NCBI GenBank assembly: GCA_949156565.1
Contig: CASCZI010000006.1
Coordinates: forward strand, 1-64,000
Source of the DNA: an uncultured Alphaproteobacteria bacterium
Lineage (GTDB): Bacteria; Pseudomonadota; Alphaproteobacteria; Rs-D84
Length of the DNA stretch: 64,000 nt
Direction of reading: 5' to 3'
Positions within the stretch are counted from its first letter, which is position 1; every line of letters begins with the position of its first letter. The notes under the pieces are model-generated. The model saw only the letters and a list, made by a program, of their open reading frames with translations. It searched no databases and was not told the DNA's origin. This document shows positions 8,170 to 17,701 of the stretch, piece after piece. Made by a program: the position numbers and the translations under genes.

Positions 8170-8781
8170 ATGAAAAAAATACTGATATTGGTGGGATTAA
8201 TCATAACCGGTGGCGCCCATGCGGCGGTAGATTCGGCATTGGTTGGGCGTGCGGAAAAATATCTTAATTCGATCACAGGATTGACCGGTGATTTTGTTCA
8301 AACATCGAATGGCACACATCAAAAAGGGACATTTTCAATGTTGCGCCCGGGGCGGGTACGTCTGGATTATGATAAAATGCCCATTCAACTAATTGCCGAT
8401 GGTGCAGATTTATATTTTTTTGACAAATCATTGGATCAAATCACAACCGTCCCATTGACCAGTACACCGGCCGGCATTCTGGTGCGGAAAAATATTGATT
8501 TGAAAAATGCGGATATTCATGTCATCGATACCGCCGATTTGGGTAAAACATTTTCATTAACCATGAATTTGCGTGGCCAAGAAGGCATTGGACAGATGAC
8601 GGTCATTTTTAATGCCAATCCGGTTCAATTAAAATCTTGGTCGGTCACAGATGCGACTGGTTCGACAACAGATGTGGCGTTCGGGACATTGAAAGCAAAA
8701 ACAGATTTTGGAAAAAATTATTTCCAAATCAATCGTCATAAAACAGTTTCCACATCGGGCGGCGATTCGTTTTATGATTAA
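8170..8781 (+). CDS. lolA: Outer-membrane lipoprotein carrier LolA
   Basis: The 203-residue periplasmic protein has a signal peptide ending in GGAHA-A (about residues 1-19). The LolA fold elements are visible: LTGDFVQTS, KGTFSMLRPGRVRLDY, DGADLYFFDKSLDQ and the late LKSWSVTDATG segment. It carries lipoproteins from LolCDE to the outer membrane. The start codon is preceded by GGGGGAATAAACC. It lies 3 bases after nrnA and 12 before tatB in one apparent transcription unit. Confidence 0.9.
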   Translation: MKKILILVGLIITGGAHAAVDSALVGRAEKYLNSITGLTGDFVQTSNGTHQKGTFSMLRPGRVRLDYDKMPIQLIADGADLYFFDKSLDQITTVPLTSTPAGILVRKNIDLKNADIHVIDTADLGKTFSLTMNLRGQEGIGQMTVIFNANPVQLKSWSVTDATGSTTDVAFGTLKAKTDFGKNYFQINRHKTVSTSGGDSFYD

Positions 8782-8793
8782 CAAGGGTACAAA

Positions 8794-9081
8794 ATGTTTG
8801 GTATCAGTTGGGGCGAATTTTTGGTGATTTTGTTGGTTGGTGTGGTGATTATTCCCGCGCGTCATTGGCCCGACGTGGTTCGTATGTTGGGTCGCGGTGT
8901 GCGGATGGTGCGTGAATTTTTATGGCGTCTGACGGATATGTCGGAAAACATTCGCAATCAAATTGATTTGGAACGACCAATTGATGAAATGATTTCATCA
9001 ACCACGGATAACATGTTGGATGCGATATCACAATTGCGCCCCAAAGGGACGCGCCCCCCAAAGCGCAAGGTACACAAATGA
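8794..9081 (+). CDS. tatB: Twin-arginine translocase subunit TatB
   Basis: The 95-residue protein starts MFGISWGEFLVILLVGVVI, the single TatA/B membrane helix with the TatB-type Glu at residue 8. An amphipathic helix with PARHWPDVVRMLGRG and a charged tail follow. TatB with TatC forms the receptor for twin-arginine signal peptides. The stop overlaps the tatC start by four bases, which supports TatB rather than TatA. No separate tatA is seen next to it. Confidence 0.88.
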   Translation: MFGISWGEFLVILLVGVVIIPARHWPDVVRMLGRGVRMVREFLWRLTDMSENIRNQIDLERPIDEMISSTTDNMLDAISQLRPKGTRPPKRKVHK

Positions 9082-9812
9082 AGCGTATGACATTAACCCA
9101 ACATTTTGCTGAATTGCGCCGCCGTATTTTATGGACGGTGGCGTTTTTTGCCGTTGGATTCGTTTTGGGATGGGTTGGGGCACCGCAATTATTACAATTC
9201 CTTACGCGTCCTTTGTTTTCTGTGTGGGCGGGGGGGGAATTACTTTACACCGGGTTAACAGATGGATTGATGATTCAATTTTCGTTGGCAACGATGGTGG
9301 GGTTGATGGTTATGGCACCGGTGGCCTTGTATCATATTTGGGCATATGTGGCACCGGGGTTGCGTGTTGGTGAACGTCGTGTTGTCTGGCCTATATTGGT
9401 TATGTCGCCGATTTTATTTATTACCGGCGCCGCATTTGCATTTTATATTTTATTCCCATTTGCCTTTCGATTTTTTATCGAATTAAATTTGGCATCATCG
9501 GTGCCCACGGTATTAATGCCGGCGGTGCGAGATTATTTGGGATTTGCGATCGGCATGTTAAAAATTTTTGGAATTGCATTTCAATTACCATTGATCATGG
9601 TGTTGTTAAATCGTATCGGAATTTTGGATCGTGCGGCCGTTTTGCGTATGCGTCGTTATGCCATTGTCATTATTGTTATTGTGGCCGCGATTTTAACGCC
9701 CCCAGATGTGGTATCACAAATCTTGTTGGCGTTGCCGATGTGGGGATTATTCGAAACAGGATTAATATTCATGCGTCGTGATGGTGATCAAAACAGCTTA
9801 CGCCGTCCATAA
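9078..9812 (+). CDS. tatC: Twin-arginine translocase subunit TatC
   Basis: The 244-residue inner-membrane protein has six predicted helices. It shows the TatC N-terminus MTLTQHFAELRRRILW, the loop APGLRVGERRVVWP and the late segment ILTPPDVVSQILLALPM. It recognises twin-arginine signals and forms the core of the Tat pore complex. Translation is coupled to tatB. Confidence 0.95.
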   Translation: MKRMTLTQHFAELRRRILWTVAFFAVGFVLGWVGAPQLLQFLTRPLFSVWAGGELLYTGLTDGLMIQFSLATMVGLMVMAPVALYHIWAYVAPGLRVGERRVVWPILVMSPILFITGAAFAFYILFPFAFRFFIELNLASSVPTVLMPAVRDYLGFAIGMLKIFGIAFQLPLIMVLLNRIGILDRAAVLRMRRYAIVIIVIVAAILTPPDVVSQILLALPMWGLFETGLIFMRRDGDQNSLRRP

Positions 9813-9826
9813 ATTTGTGGTATAAT
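9798..9826 (+). promoter_or_regulatory. Leaderless-type promoter of the NlpD-like gene
   Basis: An extended -10 (TGgTATAAT, TATAAT at 9821-9826) lies exactly six bases before the GTG at 9833. A weak -35 (TTACGC) is 17 bases upstream. Transcription would start at or one base from the start codon, and no Shine-Dalgarno site is present. Confidence 0.6.
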
Positions 9827-9832
9827 GCGTTT

Positions 9833-11281
9833 GTGAAATTTCTGGTGCGATTTTTATTCCCAATTTGTGTGTTGGCGGCGTGTGATCTGCAGCCGCGGAT
9901 TGTGTCATTGCCCGATACGGTGGGGGAATTTATTTCTGCACGCTATCCTGCGTTGTTGGCAGACCCAGATTTAGAACCTGAAATTTATAATTCGGCGGCA
10001 ACCGATTATGGGGTGTATGCATCACCCGAATTGTATGGATCGGTCACGGCGGATGATTATATTTTATACGCCAGTGTGAACGATTATGTCTTGGCACCAT
10101 CGGGTGATGGGGGGGATGTATCGACGGATTCGGGTTCTGATACCGATATTGGTGCCCCCATTGCATCCGAAGTGACGCCGGTGCCGGTGGATGAATATTT
10201 GGTGGTGCCTATGTATGGGGTACCCCCGGGGACATCAACCACGCCCCCAGATACCATTGTTGTGGGGCGGGGCGATACACTCTATGCGATATCACGGCGT
10301 ACGGGTATTGATGTTAAACAATTGGCCAATGTCAATCATTTGGCACCCCCGTATACATTGCGGGTGGGGCAAAAACTAAATATTCGTCCCGATTCCCAGG
10401 TGTCGGGTGTTTCGGATCAAATCACGGTGCCGACGCGCCCACCGGTGGTATCACAAGCGACGCCCGTCGGGGGCACTACAACAATGGTGGAATTAAAAGA
10501 AATTACAGTGGGGCCGGGGGATACGCTTTATTCTTTGTCACGTCGTTTTGCGGTCCCGGTTAACGATTTGGCGGTGATGAACAATTTGTCGGCGCCATTT
10601 TCCCTGCGGGTGGGACAAAAGGTAAAGGTACCCAATCTGGATGATGTGGCAATGGCCACGTCGAAACCGGTTCAAAAAACAGGGGACCAAACGGCAAAAA
10701 AAACATCAACAAAAACATTAACAAAGGCATCGGATCATAAAATCAAAACATCTGTGCCGGTGGGATCCCCCGTGGTGACGCCGAATGCGGGAAACAAATC
10801 ATCCACCGTTTCCGCAAATCAAAAAAAGACCCAGGTTGCATCGCAAAAGCCCAAAAAGATTTCATCGGATCCGACAAAAAAATTGCCGACGATTACGGCG
10901 CGGTCATCATCGAAATTTTCATGGCCGGTGCGTGGAACCATATTGTCGCATTTTGGGGCGAAAAATGGGGGACTGTTTAACGATGGGATAAATATCGGTG
11001 CATCACGGGGGACGTCGGTTAAGGCGGCAGAAAATGGGGTTGTTGCCTATGCCGGTAACGAAGTCAAAGGAATGGGAAATTTGGTTATTATTCAACACAG
11101 TGGTGGGTGGATGACGGTTTATGCCCATATGGATTCCATTGGTGTACGGCGCGGTACGCGTGTATCGGTTGGACAGAAAATTGGTTCTGTGGGGACCACT
11201 GGCAAAGTTTCTCGTCCCCAATTGCATTTTGAAATCCGCAAAGGGACCAAAGCATATAATCCATCAACATATTTGAAATAA
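9833..11281 (+). CDS. nlpD: NlpD/EnvC-like lipoprotein with two LysM domains and a degenerate M23 domain
   Basis: The 482-residue lipoprotein has a signal peptide with lipobox LAAC (Cys near residue 15). Two LysM peptidoglycan-binding domains span about residues 142-184 and 224-266, a Lys/Thr/Ser-rich linker follows, and a LytM/M23 domain spans about 362-482. The M23 domain keeps YAHMDS and LHFEIRKG but lacks the first metal ligands (FNDGINIG instead of HxxxD), as in NlpD and EnvC. Those proteins activate cell-wall amidases rather than cut glycan themselves. The GTG at 9833 is chosen because TATAAT lies inside the longer ORF's first codons. Confidence 0.87.
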   Translation: MKFLVRFLFPICVLAACDLQPRIVSLPDTVGEFISARYPALLADPDLEPEIYNSAATDYGVYASPELYGSVTADDYILYASVNDYVLAPSGDGGDVSTDSGSDTDIGAPIASEVTPVPVDEYLVVPMYGVPPGTSTTPPDTIVVGRGDTLYAISRRTGIDVKQLANVNHLAPPYTLRVGQKLNIRPDSQVSGVSDQITVPTRPPVVSQATPVGGTTTMVELKEITVGPGDTLYSLSRRFAVPVNDLAVMNNLSAPFSLRVGQKVKVPNLDDVAMATSKPVQKTGDQTAKKTSTKTLTKASDHKIKTSVPVGSPVVTPNAGNKSSTVSANQKKTQVASQKPKKISSDPTKKLPTITARSSSKFSWPVRGTILSHFGAKNGGLFNDGINIGASRGTSVKAAENGVVAYAGNEVKGMGNLVIIQHSGGWMTVYAHMDSIGVRRGTRVSVGQKIGSVGTTGKVSRPQLHFEIRKGTKAYNPSTYLK

Positions 11282-11285
11282 GGAA

Positions 11286-12371
11286 ATGATTTTCATAAAT
11301 CATGATTTATTGGATTTAACCCATCTGCGGTTGTGCGCGGGCCATGATCCGAAACACATGACAATGTTACGGGCCGATGCCAAAAGGGCCGCCGACGTTG
11401 GATGCACATCTGTTATCGATTATCCCGGTTTTCCCGATAATCCACATGATTATTATAGTTTGGCCCGCTATTACCATCCGAATCCCGAAACGGCGGATGG
11501 GTTACCCTATGTTTCACGGGATGGAATTTTAAACCCGTCATCGATCACAGGACCCAAACGGGCCATGCAACAATTGGCGGCCGATGTGTTGTGTTTGGCC
11601 GTCGCGTCTGTATTAATTGATGGTGCGTATGCACCAGTTATTATGGCCCGTTTGGAAAAATGGTTTTTAAATCCACAAACGGCCATGCGGCCCCATTTAA
11701 ATCATGCCCAGGCAAAGCGCGGCATCAACACTGGTACGGCCGCCGGTGTAATTGATGCCCATATATGGATTAATATTGTGTTGGGATTAGAAATCTTGGA
11801 AACATGTCAACCCAATGATCAATTCTTTGGGGGAATGCGCGATTGGTTTGGGCGTTTGGCCGATTGGCTATACACCAGTGATCATGGCATATCGGCACGG
11901 GCAATTGGAAATAATATTACCGCATGGTGGGCCGCCATGGTGATGGTTTTTGCGCGATATGGCGGAAATCGGCATCATATGGTGGATGATGTCACCCATA
12001 TGTATCGGGATTTATTGGATACAAAAATGGATCGATGGGGATGTTTTTATGGGGAACTTGGGCGAACACGGTCAATGCATTATAATTTATTCTTTTTAAA
12101 TGCGTTAGAGGTATTGGCAACGTGTGGAAATCTTTGGGGGATAGCGGGGCGTCATGGATCAGTTTGTTGTGCCATTGATTATATGATGCCATATTTGCAA
12201 AACCCACGCATATGGCCCCATCCACAAATTATGAAAGAAACGTATCGTGGATCGGCATTAATTGCCATTGCGGCCCGAAAATTATCACGGCCGGATATCG
12301 GGGATGTTAATAATACGTTGGCCCGTCCCCGTTGGGGTGATATTTTGGGGCCAACATGGTTGTGGATATAA
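11286..12371 (+). CDS. Alginate-lyase-superfamily protein without signal peptide
   Basis: The 361-residue protein matches the alginate lyase family (PF05426 type). It has NPHDYYSLARYYHPNPET, DGLPYVSRDGILNP, a WFLNP block, HLNHAQAKRG and the late segment MHYNLFFLNALE. Such enzymes are alpha/alpha-toroid lyases cleaving uronate polysaccharides by beta-elimination. No signal peptide is visible, so a cytoplasmic role on imported or internal oligosaccharide is possible. It begins 4 bases after the NlpD-like gene. The substrate cannot be told from sequence. Confidence 0.75.
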   Translation: MIFINHDLLDLTHLRLCAGHDPKHMTMLRADAKRAADVGCTSVIDYPGFPDNPHDYYSLARYYHPNPETADGLPYVSRDGILNPSSITGPKRAMQQLAADVLCLAVASVLIDGAYAPVIMARLEKWFLNPQTAMRPHLNHAQAKRGINTGTAAGVIDAHIWINIVLGLEILETCQPNDQFFGGMRDWFGRLADWLYTSDHGISARAIGNNITAWWAAMVMVFARYGGNRHHMVDDVTHMYRDLLDTKMDRWGCFYGELGRTRSMHYNLFFLNALEVLATCGNLWGIAGRHGSVCCAIDYMMPYLQNPRIWPHPQIMKETYRGSALIAIAARKLSRPDIGDVNNTLARPRWGDILGPTWLWI

Positions 12372-12382
12372 AATTTAAGTCT

Positions 12383-15016
12383 TTATGAAATTTTTTCACA
12401 ACGGATGTTTATAAAAATTTTACGGATCATGTCTGTGACAAAGACCATAGCGGCGCATCCCAATATAAACAACCATTGCGTTCCCGTTAATCCATAACCG
12501 CGTAATATATTTCCCCCCAAATAGACCAAGACCATCTGAACCACGGCAATAGATCCCATTACAATAATGAACATTTTGTTCTTGGTGATACCATCTGTAA
12601 TATTTAATGTATCGGTCCGGGCGTTTATGGCATTAAATATGGCCGCCAAGACAAAAAAGGCAAAAAAACCGGTGTAAAGCGTTTGACCCGCCATCAATGA
12701 ATGGGGATATCGGCCCATCAAGATATACATTCCAATGCCGATGATGGCAATCCCAGACGTGATAATTTGCCCCCACATCGGTCGGGAAACCAATGGGGAT
12801 GTTCGTGCAATCGGGGGGCGGGACATATACGTCGCGCGTGGGGCGTCACCCCCAAATGCCAATGCGGCAAATGTATCCATCACCAGGTTGATCCACAGAA
12901 TTTGGACCACGCTAAGGGGGGATCCCAATCCCATGAGCGGTGCCAAAAAAGATATGCCAACGGCCGCAACATTAATCGTTAATTGAAATACAATAAATTT
13001 TCGTATGTTAAAGAAAATTGTACGCCCATAAAGAACGGCCTGGGCGATGGATGAAAAATTATCGTCCAGGATGATGATGTCCCCGGCTTGCTTGGCAACA
13101 TCGCATCCCGATCCCATGGCAAATCCAATGTCTGCGGCCTTTAGCGCGGGCGAATCATTGACCCCGTCGCCGGTCATTCCCACAACCAAATTCATTGATT
13201 GGGCCACCCGCACCAAACGCGATTTATCGGTAGGCATTGCGCGCGCCACCACACGCAATTTGGGCAAAAGACGTCGCAGTTGAACATCCGACATGGCGGT
13301 CAATTGATCGGATGAAACGATTCGGTCATGATCGGATGTAATCAATCCGATATCACGGGCAATTGCGGTGGCCGTATCAATCCGGTCGCCAGTAATCATA
13401 ACAACATGAATACCGGCATGATGCATCTTGGCAACCGCCGTCGGTGCATCGGGGCGAATATCATCGCGAATGGCCATGATCCCAACCAATCGCCAATTCT
13501 TGGCGGGGATATCATCACCCCGGATGGGGTGGGGCGTATCGGCCATTGCCACCAAGCGCATGGATGCATCTGTTAATCTTTTGATGGCGCGCATTAATTT
13601 TTGGGGTGATTGGATCGGTTTTATATGGCCGGCGGCATCATAAAACGATGTACATCGGTCCAGAATTTTTTCAGGTGCCCCCATAACAAGAGTTATATTT
13701 TCAGGTGTCTTTAATTGCGTTGCCGCGTATTTACGGGTACTGGAAAATTCGATTTGTTGCAAAGATTTTACGTTTTTGGGCGCACCCATTTTGGCGGCAA
13801 AATTTAAAACTGCCCGATCTGTGGCGTTTCCCCCAACGGCGACGCCGTCGGTCAATGTTGCCGCGGTGTTACAATACGCCCCCAATGCGATTCGTTTAGA
13901 CAATTGGGGTGGAATGTCATCGGCGTTGTTATATGTTAATCCATTCCCATCCAGAAATGACACCACGTCCAAAACCCCACGTGTTAGGGTGCCGGTTTTA
14001 TCACTAAATAAAAAATTCATGGCGCCGGCGGTTTCAATCCCAGAAATGGTACGCACCAATACATTTTCGGATAACATTTTATACATGTTCATCGATGAAA
14101 CGATCGCCACCATTAATGGTAATCCTTCGGGAACGGCCATGACGATAATGGTTACCCCCAGTATAAGGGCATTGATAACGTCACCCAAAAATACAGGCCA
14201 TTGGGTGACATAGGCAATTATCTGGGGCAAGTCAAATCCATTTTGGATAAATATGTTTTGAAACAAAATTAACAATGTAATCGTCGCGGCCCCGATATAG
14301 CCAAATCGACTGATGTGGGTGGCCAGATGGCGTAACTTTACCTGAAGCGGGGTGTCCGGCGTTGTATCGATTTGAAGTTCGGCGGCAATTTGCCCATAAA
14401 GGGATTGATCCCCAACAACCGTGACGGTCATAATTGCCGATCCAGAATAAACAACAGATCCACGAAAAACCGTGTGGGGGTTATCGAAATCGATTGTTTT
14501 GGGCATATGCCATCCCCGCGGGGCGGGTTGTTTAATGGCATCACGCGCTTCGCCATTTAATGCCGCCTGGGACAGAGAAACGGTTCCATCAATCAAGAAT
14601 CCGTCGGCGGGAACTTTATCGCCTGGTTGTAATAATACGGCATCCCCCACCACAATATCATCAATCGGAATTTCGATCAGTGTGTTATCCCGATAAACCT
14701 TGGCACGGGTATGTGACGCCGATTGTTGCAGGGCGCGAAAGGCCCCTTCGTTTTTATATTCTGAATATGCCGAAACAAATACCGCCAATAAAACCGCAAT
14801 GCTAATTCCCACAGATTCATACCAATGGCCATATCCCAATGCAGCAAATAGCATATTTAATCCCAATGCCACCATTAAAATCCGGATCATAGGATCATTT
14901 AATTTTTCCCCAACCATATGCCAAAACCCATGACGGGTGCGAATGGTGATGGCATTTGTGCCGTGCATGTCGCGCGATGCCAATGCGGCGTGTGTGGATA
15001 ACCCGAATTTTTGCAT
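12383..15016 (-). CDS. Calcium-type P-type ATPase (P2A/P2B group)
   Basis: The 877-residue ion pump has about ten membrane helices. Motifs are the actuator segment LNGEAR, the M4 motif PEGLP, the phosphorylation motif DKTGTLT with D339, and TGDGVNDSPALKAADIG. The M6 segment WINLVMDTFAALAFGGDAP closely resembles plasma-membrane Ca2+-ATPases. It therefore probably exports Ca2+ from the cytoplasm. It is monocistronic, convergent with the alginate-lyase-like gene and near tRNA-Lys. Ion specificity is inferred from family motifs. Confidence 0.9.
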   Translation of the reverse strand: MQKFGLSTHAALASRDMHGTNAITIRTRHGFWHMVGEKLNDPMIRILMVALGLNMLFAALGYGHWYESVGISIAVLLAVFVSAYSEYKNEGAFRALQQSASHTRAKVYRDNTLIEIPIDDIVVGDAVLLQPGDKVPADGFLIDGTVSLSQAALNGEARDAIKQPAPRGWHMPKTIDFDNPHTVFRGSVVYSGSAIMTVTVVGDQSLYGQIAAELQIDTTPDTPLQVKLRHLATHISRFGYIGAATITLLILFQNIFIQNGFDLPQIIAYVTQWPVFLGDVINALILGVTIIVMAVPEGLPLMVAIVSSMNMYKMLSENVLVRTISGIETAGAMNFLFSDKTGTLTRGVLDVVSFLDGNGLTYNNADDIPPQLSKRIALGAYCNTAATLTDGVAVGGNATDRAVLNFAAKMGAPKNVKSLQQIEFSSTRKYAATQLKTPENITLVMGAPEKILDRCTSFYDAAGHIKPIQSPQKLMRAIKRLTDASMRLVAMADTPHPIRGDDIPAKNWRLVGIMAIRDDIRPDAPTAVAKMHHAGIHVVMITGDRIDTATAIARDIGLITSDHDRIVSSDQLTAMSDVQLRRLLPKLRVVARAMPTDKSRLVRVAQSMNLVVGMTGDGVNDSPALKAADIGFAMGSGCDVAKQAGDIIILDDNFSSIAQAVLYGRTIFFNIRKFIVFQLTINVAAVGISFLAPLMGLGSPLSVVQILWINLVMDTFAALAFGGDAPRATYMSRPPIARTSPLVSRPMWGQIITSGIAIIGIGMYILMGRYPHSLMAGQTLYTGFFAFFVLAAIFNAINARTDTLNITDGITKNKMFIIVMGSIAVVQMVLVYLGGNILRGYGLTGTQWLFILGCAAMVFVTDMIRKIFINIRCEKIS

Positions 15017-15123
15017 AATCTTTTACCCCCATTTACAAAAAAGTATATCATATTTAACAGCATGCGAAAATCAGATGATATACATATAAATAAAAATCAC
15101 TGCCATGGCAGTGATTTCAATGT

Positions 15124-15199
15124 TGGTGGACGCGCAGGGACTCGAACCCTGGACCCACTGATTAAGAGTCAGTTGCTCTACCAACTGAGCTACGCATCC
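15124..15199 (-). tRNA. tRNA-Lys (CUU)
   Basis: The minus-strand sequence folds into a complete cloverleaf. The acceptor is GGATGCG with CGCGTCC, the D-arm contains AGCTCAGTTGGTAGAGC, the anticodon loop CTCTTAA gives CUU, and the T-arm is GGGTTCGAGTCCC. The 3' CCA is encoded (15124-15126). Confidence 0.97.
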
Positions 15200-15269
15200 A
15201 GAACTTTGTCCAAAAGTCCTGGGCATTATATATCTTTTTCGTGTATTTGCAAGAAATTATTATGATTGC

Positions 15270-16154
15270 CTACATCGTATGATGGCCGCCGGTCACACCA
15301 TAAATTTCGGCGGTGGTATAACTGGACGCGTCAGAGGCCAGCAAGACATACGTCGCCGCTAGTTCCGCCGGTTGTCCCGCCCGTTTCATGGGGGTATCGG
15401 CCCCAAAACTTGGGATGTCGGATTGTTTCTGGCCGCCGGCAATTTGCAGGGCGGTCCATATGGGGCCCGGCGCCACGCCATTTACACGGATTTTTTTTGG
15501 TGCCAATTGTTTGCCCAATGCACGTGTAAAGGCCATAATGGCCGCCTTTGACGCGGCATAATCAAGCAGGCCTGCGCTGGGCTGATAGGCCTGAATAGAT
15601 GTGGTTGTAATAATGGATGCGCCGGGTTTCAAGATAGGCAGTGCCGCCTGAACAGTCCAGAACATCGAAAACAGATTCACATCGAATGTGCGGCGCAATT
15701 GTTCTGTGGTTAAATCAGCAATGCTGTCGCAATGTTGTTGATAGCCCGCGTTCAGCACCAGTGTATCAAGTCCCCCCAGCGTACGCGCCGCATCATGGAC
15801 CATTTGGTGGCAGAATTCTTCGTCCCCAACGTCGCCCGGAATGAGCATCGCGATGCGGCCAGTCGCCCGAATATATTTGGCGGTGTCGCGGGCATCTTTT
15901 TCTTCGGTTGGGTAATAGGACAGGGCGACATCTGCCCCTTCGCGGGCAAAGGCAATCGCCACCGCGCGTCCGATTCCGGAATCGGCCCCCGTGATTAATG
16001 CACGGCGTCCGACCAATCGTTCGGCACCAATATATGATTTTTCACCACAATCGGGGCGTGGGGTCATGTTTGCCTGAATCCCGGGCCATTGTTGACGTTG
16101 TTTGGGGTATTTTTTATCATAATATTTATGTTGTTTTTGTCTGTGGATGGACAT
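15270..16154 (-). CDS. Short-chain dehydrogenase/reductase (YghA / general-stress type)
   Basis: The 294-residue SDR enzyme has the cofactor motif TGADSGIG at 55-62, NAG at 135-137, and catalytic S186, Y199 and K203 (YAASK). The N-terminal extension with [18 protein letters not shown] is typical of the YghA/YhxC/GsiB-like stress-induced SDR subgroup. The natural substrate of these enzymes is mostly unknown. Its base composition is richer in CTG/GCC codons than its neighbours, so it may be acquired. No operon partner is visible. Confidence 0.88.
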   Translation of the reverse strand: MSIHRQKQHKYYDKKYPKQRQQWPGIQANMTPRPDCGEKSYIGAERLVGRRALITGADSGIGRAVAIAFAREGADVALSYYPTEEKDARDTAKYIRATGRIAMLIPGDVGDEEFCHQMVHDAARTLGGLDTLVLNAGYQQHCDSIADLTTEQLRRTFDVNLFSMFWTVQAALPILKPGASIITTTSIQAYQPSAGLLDYAASKAAIMAFTRALGKQLAPKKIRVNGVAPGPIWTALQIAGGQKQSDIPSFGADTPMKRAGQPAELAATYVLLASDASSYTTAEIYGVTGGHHTM

Positions 16155-16356
16155 GTCATTCTCCGGTTTATAAATAAGATATAAGAAATGTTAATTATTT
16201 TCTTTGATCTCATCCATAGGATAAAAAGTCTGAATTTCTGGGATGTGTGGCGGAATCCATACCTATGCAAAGATGTAAAATCCTTTGATAGAATAACAAC
16301 GTTGACATGAAATAAACATTCAAGACAACCACCAACTAAACAAAGGAGAAAGAAAA

Positions 16357-16965
16357 ATGAAAAAAATAGTTATCTCTGGTCTGGCAGCGCTGATGGCTTG
16401 CCCGGCATTTGCAGGTATGAATCCGAACAACAGCAGCTGGCAGTTGTGGGGGTTGGATCCGTATATCGGCCTGCGCGGCGGTTTGGGGTACACCAACCTG
16501 AACTATCGTTTTGCCGGTGATAAACAAGGCATCAGCGATATGGAATGGCATGGGCGTGCGGCATTAGGTTTAGAAGTATGTGATACCGTTCGTAGCGAAG
16601 TTGAATGGTCTATCTATTCCAAAGTGAAAGATCATGACAGCTTTGACACACCGGCCCAAGTTGATGTCCATGCAAAAATGCAGACATTGTTGTTCAACAC
16701 CTATATGGAACTGGGTCAATACCGTGTTGTCCGTCCGTTCGCGGGTATTGGCGCCGGTGTGGCGTTCATGGACGTGAAACGCTTTGGCGATTTGGTTCCA
16801 GAACACAGCAAGAGCGACACAAAATTCTCGGCGATGGGAACGCTGGGGGTTTCGTTCGACATGAAATATTTCGCGGTTGATTTGGCGGCCCGTTATAACT
16901 ATGTCGATGTTGATTCCGGTCTGCATAACTTTGGCGGCGATTTGGGCATTCGTTTCATGTTCTAA
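16357..16965 (+). CDS. Small outer-membrane beta-barrel protein (opacity-like)
   Basis: The 202-residue protein has a clear signal peptide (MKKIVISGLAALMACPAFA-G). Alternating beta strands follow from GLRGGLGYTNLNYRF to the final strand LGIRFMF, whose terminal Phe is the usual BAM signal. It resembles OmpA-like or Opa-type eight-stranded porin domains. A strong AAAGGAGA ribosome site and codons such as CTG, AAC and GTT unlike its neighbours suggest high expression. A terminator follows. Function beyond surface barrel is unknown. Confidence 0.82.
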   Translation: MKKIVISGLAALMACPAFAGMNPNNSSWQLWGLDPYIGLRGGLGYTNLNYRFAGDKQGISDMEWHGRAALGLEVCDTVRSEVEWSIYSKVKDHDSFDTPAQVDVHAKMQTLLFNTYMELGQYRVVRPFAGIGAGVAFMDVKRFGDLVPEHSKSDTKFSAMGTLGVSFDMKYFAVDLAARYNYVDVDSGLHNFGGDLGIRFMF

Positions 16966-16991
16966 ACCGTCCGGCAGATGTATTGATAAAA

Positions 16992-17020
16992 AAAATCCCC
17001 CATTTGGGGGATTTTATTTT
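16992..17020. terminator. Terminator after the barrel gene
   Basis: AAAATCCCC / GGGGGATTTT forms a hairpin with an A run before and a T-rich run after. It can serve both the barrel gene and the convergent gene ending at 17031. Confidence 0.85.
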
Positions 17021-17030
17021 GATGTTTTGT

Positions 17031-17537
17031 TTACCGGGGTTTGGACTGATTTTGTCTGATAATGCCATTATATATCTTATCCATGCAATCCATTGTTTGT
17101 TGCATCCGTTGATCCCCCAAGCCATAGTCACCGTAAATAACCTGTGTTGTGGGATGAACAATTAATTCATGGGGGATTGTATCTTTGTTAATGTGAATCG
17201 TTGAATTCTTTAATTTTGGTAAATAGATATACATCACGCCGTCCAATTGAACCAATTTGGCCGATTCCAATGATTCTAGACGCAAGCTGTCTGTGGACTG
17301 TACCAATATTTTACCATTAACTTTTTTTAATTTTTTGGCAAAAAAACGTGCGCCCGTGTAAATCCCCAGGTTGCCCGATATATGTTCCAAACGTCGGGCG
17401 GTAAATTGCCCTTCGTCCATCAGTTTAAGATTGCCATTGATCTTTTTAACCTGTTCCAAGCCGTCTTGGACATGGGCCAGGGCATAGATATGCCGGAAAG
17501 AGCGGCGTTGTGAAAAAAGCTTTTTAAACAGCATCAT
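17031..17537 (-). CDS. Hypothetical protein with repeated beta-strand segments
   Basis: I do not recognise this 168-residue protein. It has no signal peptide or membrane helix. Residues about 30-110 contain repeating units of 18-22 residues: INGNLKLMDEG, ISGNLGIYTGA, VNGKILVQST and LDGVMYIYLP. This suggests a small beta-solenoid or receptor-L-like ladder. The C-terminal part is helical with two Met-rich turns. It is monocistronic with a short untranslated leader. Confidence 0.6.
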   Translation of the reverse strand: MMLFKKLFSQRRSFRHIYALAHVQDGLEQVKKINGNLKLMDEGQFTARRLEHISGNLGIYTGARFFAKKLKKVNGKILVQSTDSLRLESLESAKLVQLDGVMYIYLPKLKNSTIHINKDTIPHELIVHPTTQVIYGDYGLGDQRMQQTMDCMDKIYNGIIRQNQSKPR

Positions 17538-17668
17538 AAACTCCTTAAGTTTCTAATATATAATACATTGTTGATAATTTGTCAAATTTGTTTTCAGAGT
17601 GTGTTTATTTATTATAATAAATCGTGATCCGATTCGCATAGATAAAATAAAAGAAAAAACGAATCGGT

Positions 17669-17700
17669 AAAAAATAACCCGCGATGGCGGGTCATTTTTG
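17669..17700 (-). terminator. Terminator of the ferritin-like gene
   Basis: On the minus strand the hairpin ACCCGCCATCGCGGGT is followed by a T run. It begins directly after the stop codon at 17702. Confidence 0.85.
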
Positions 17701-17701
17701 T

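Noticed and set aside
15124-15199. Attachment site at tRNA-Lys
   Set aside because: Flanking genes show no integrase, direct repeat of the tRNA end or composition change sufficient to propose an island.
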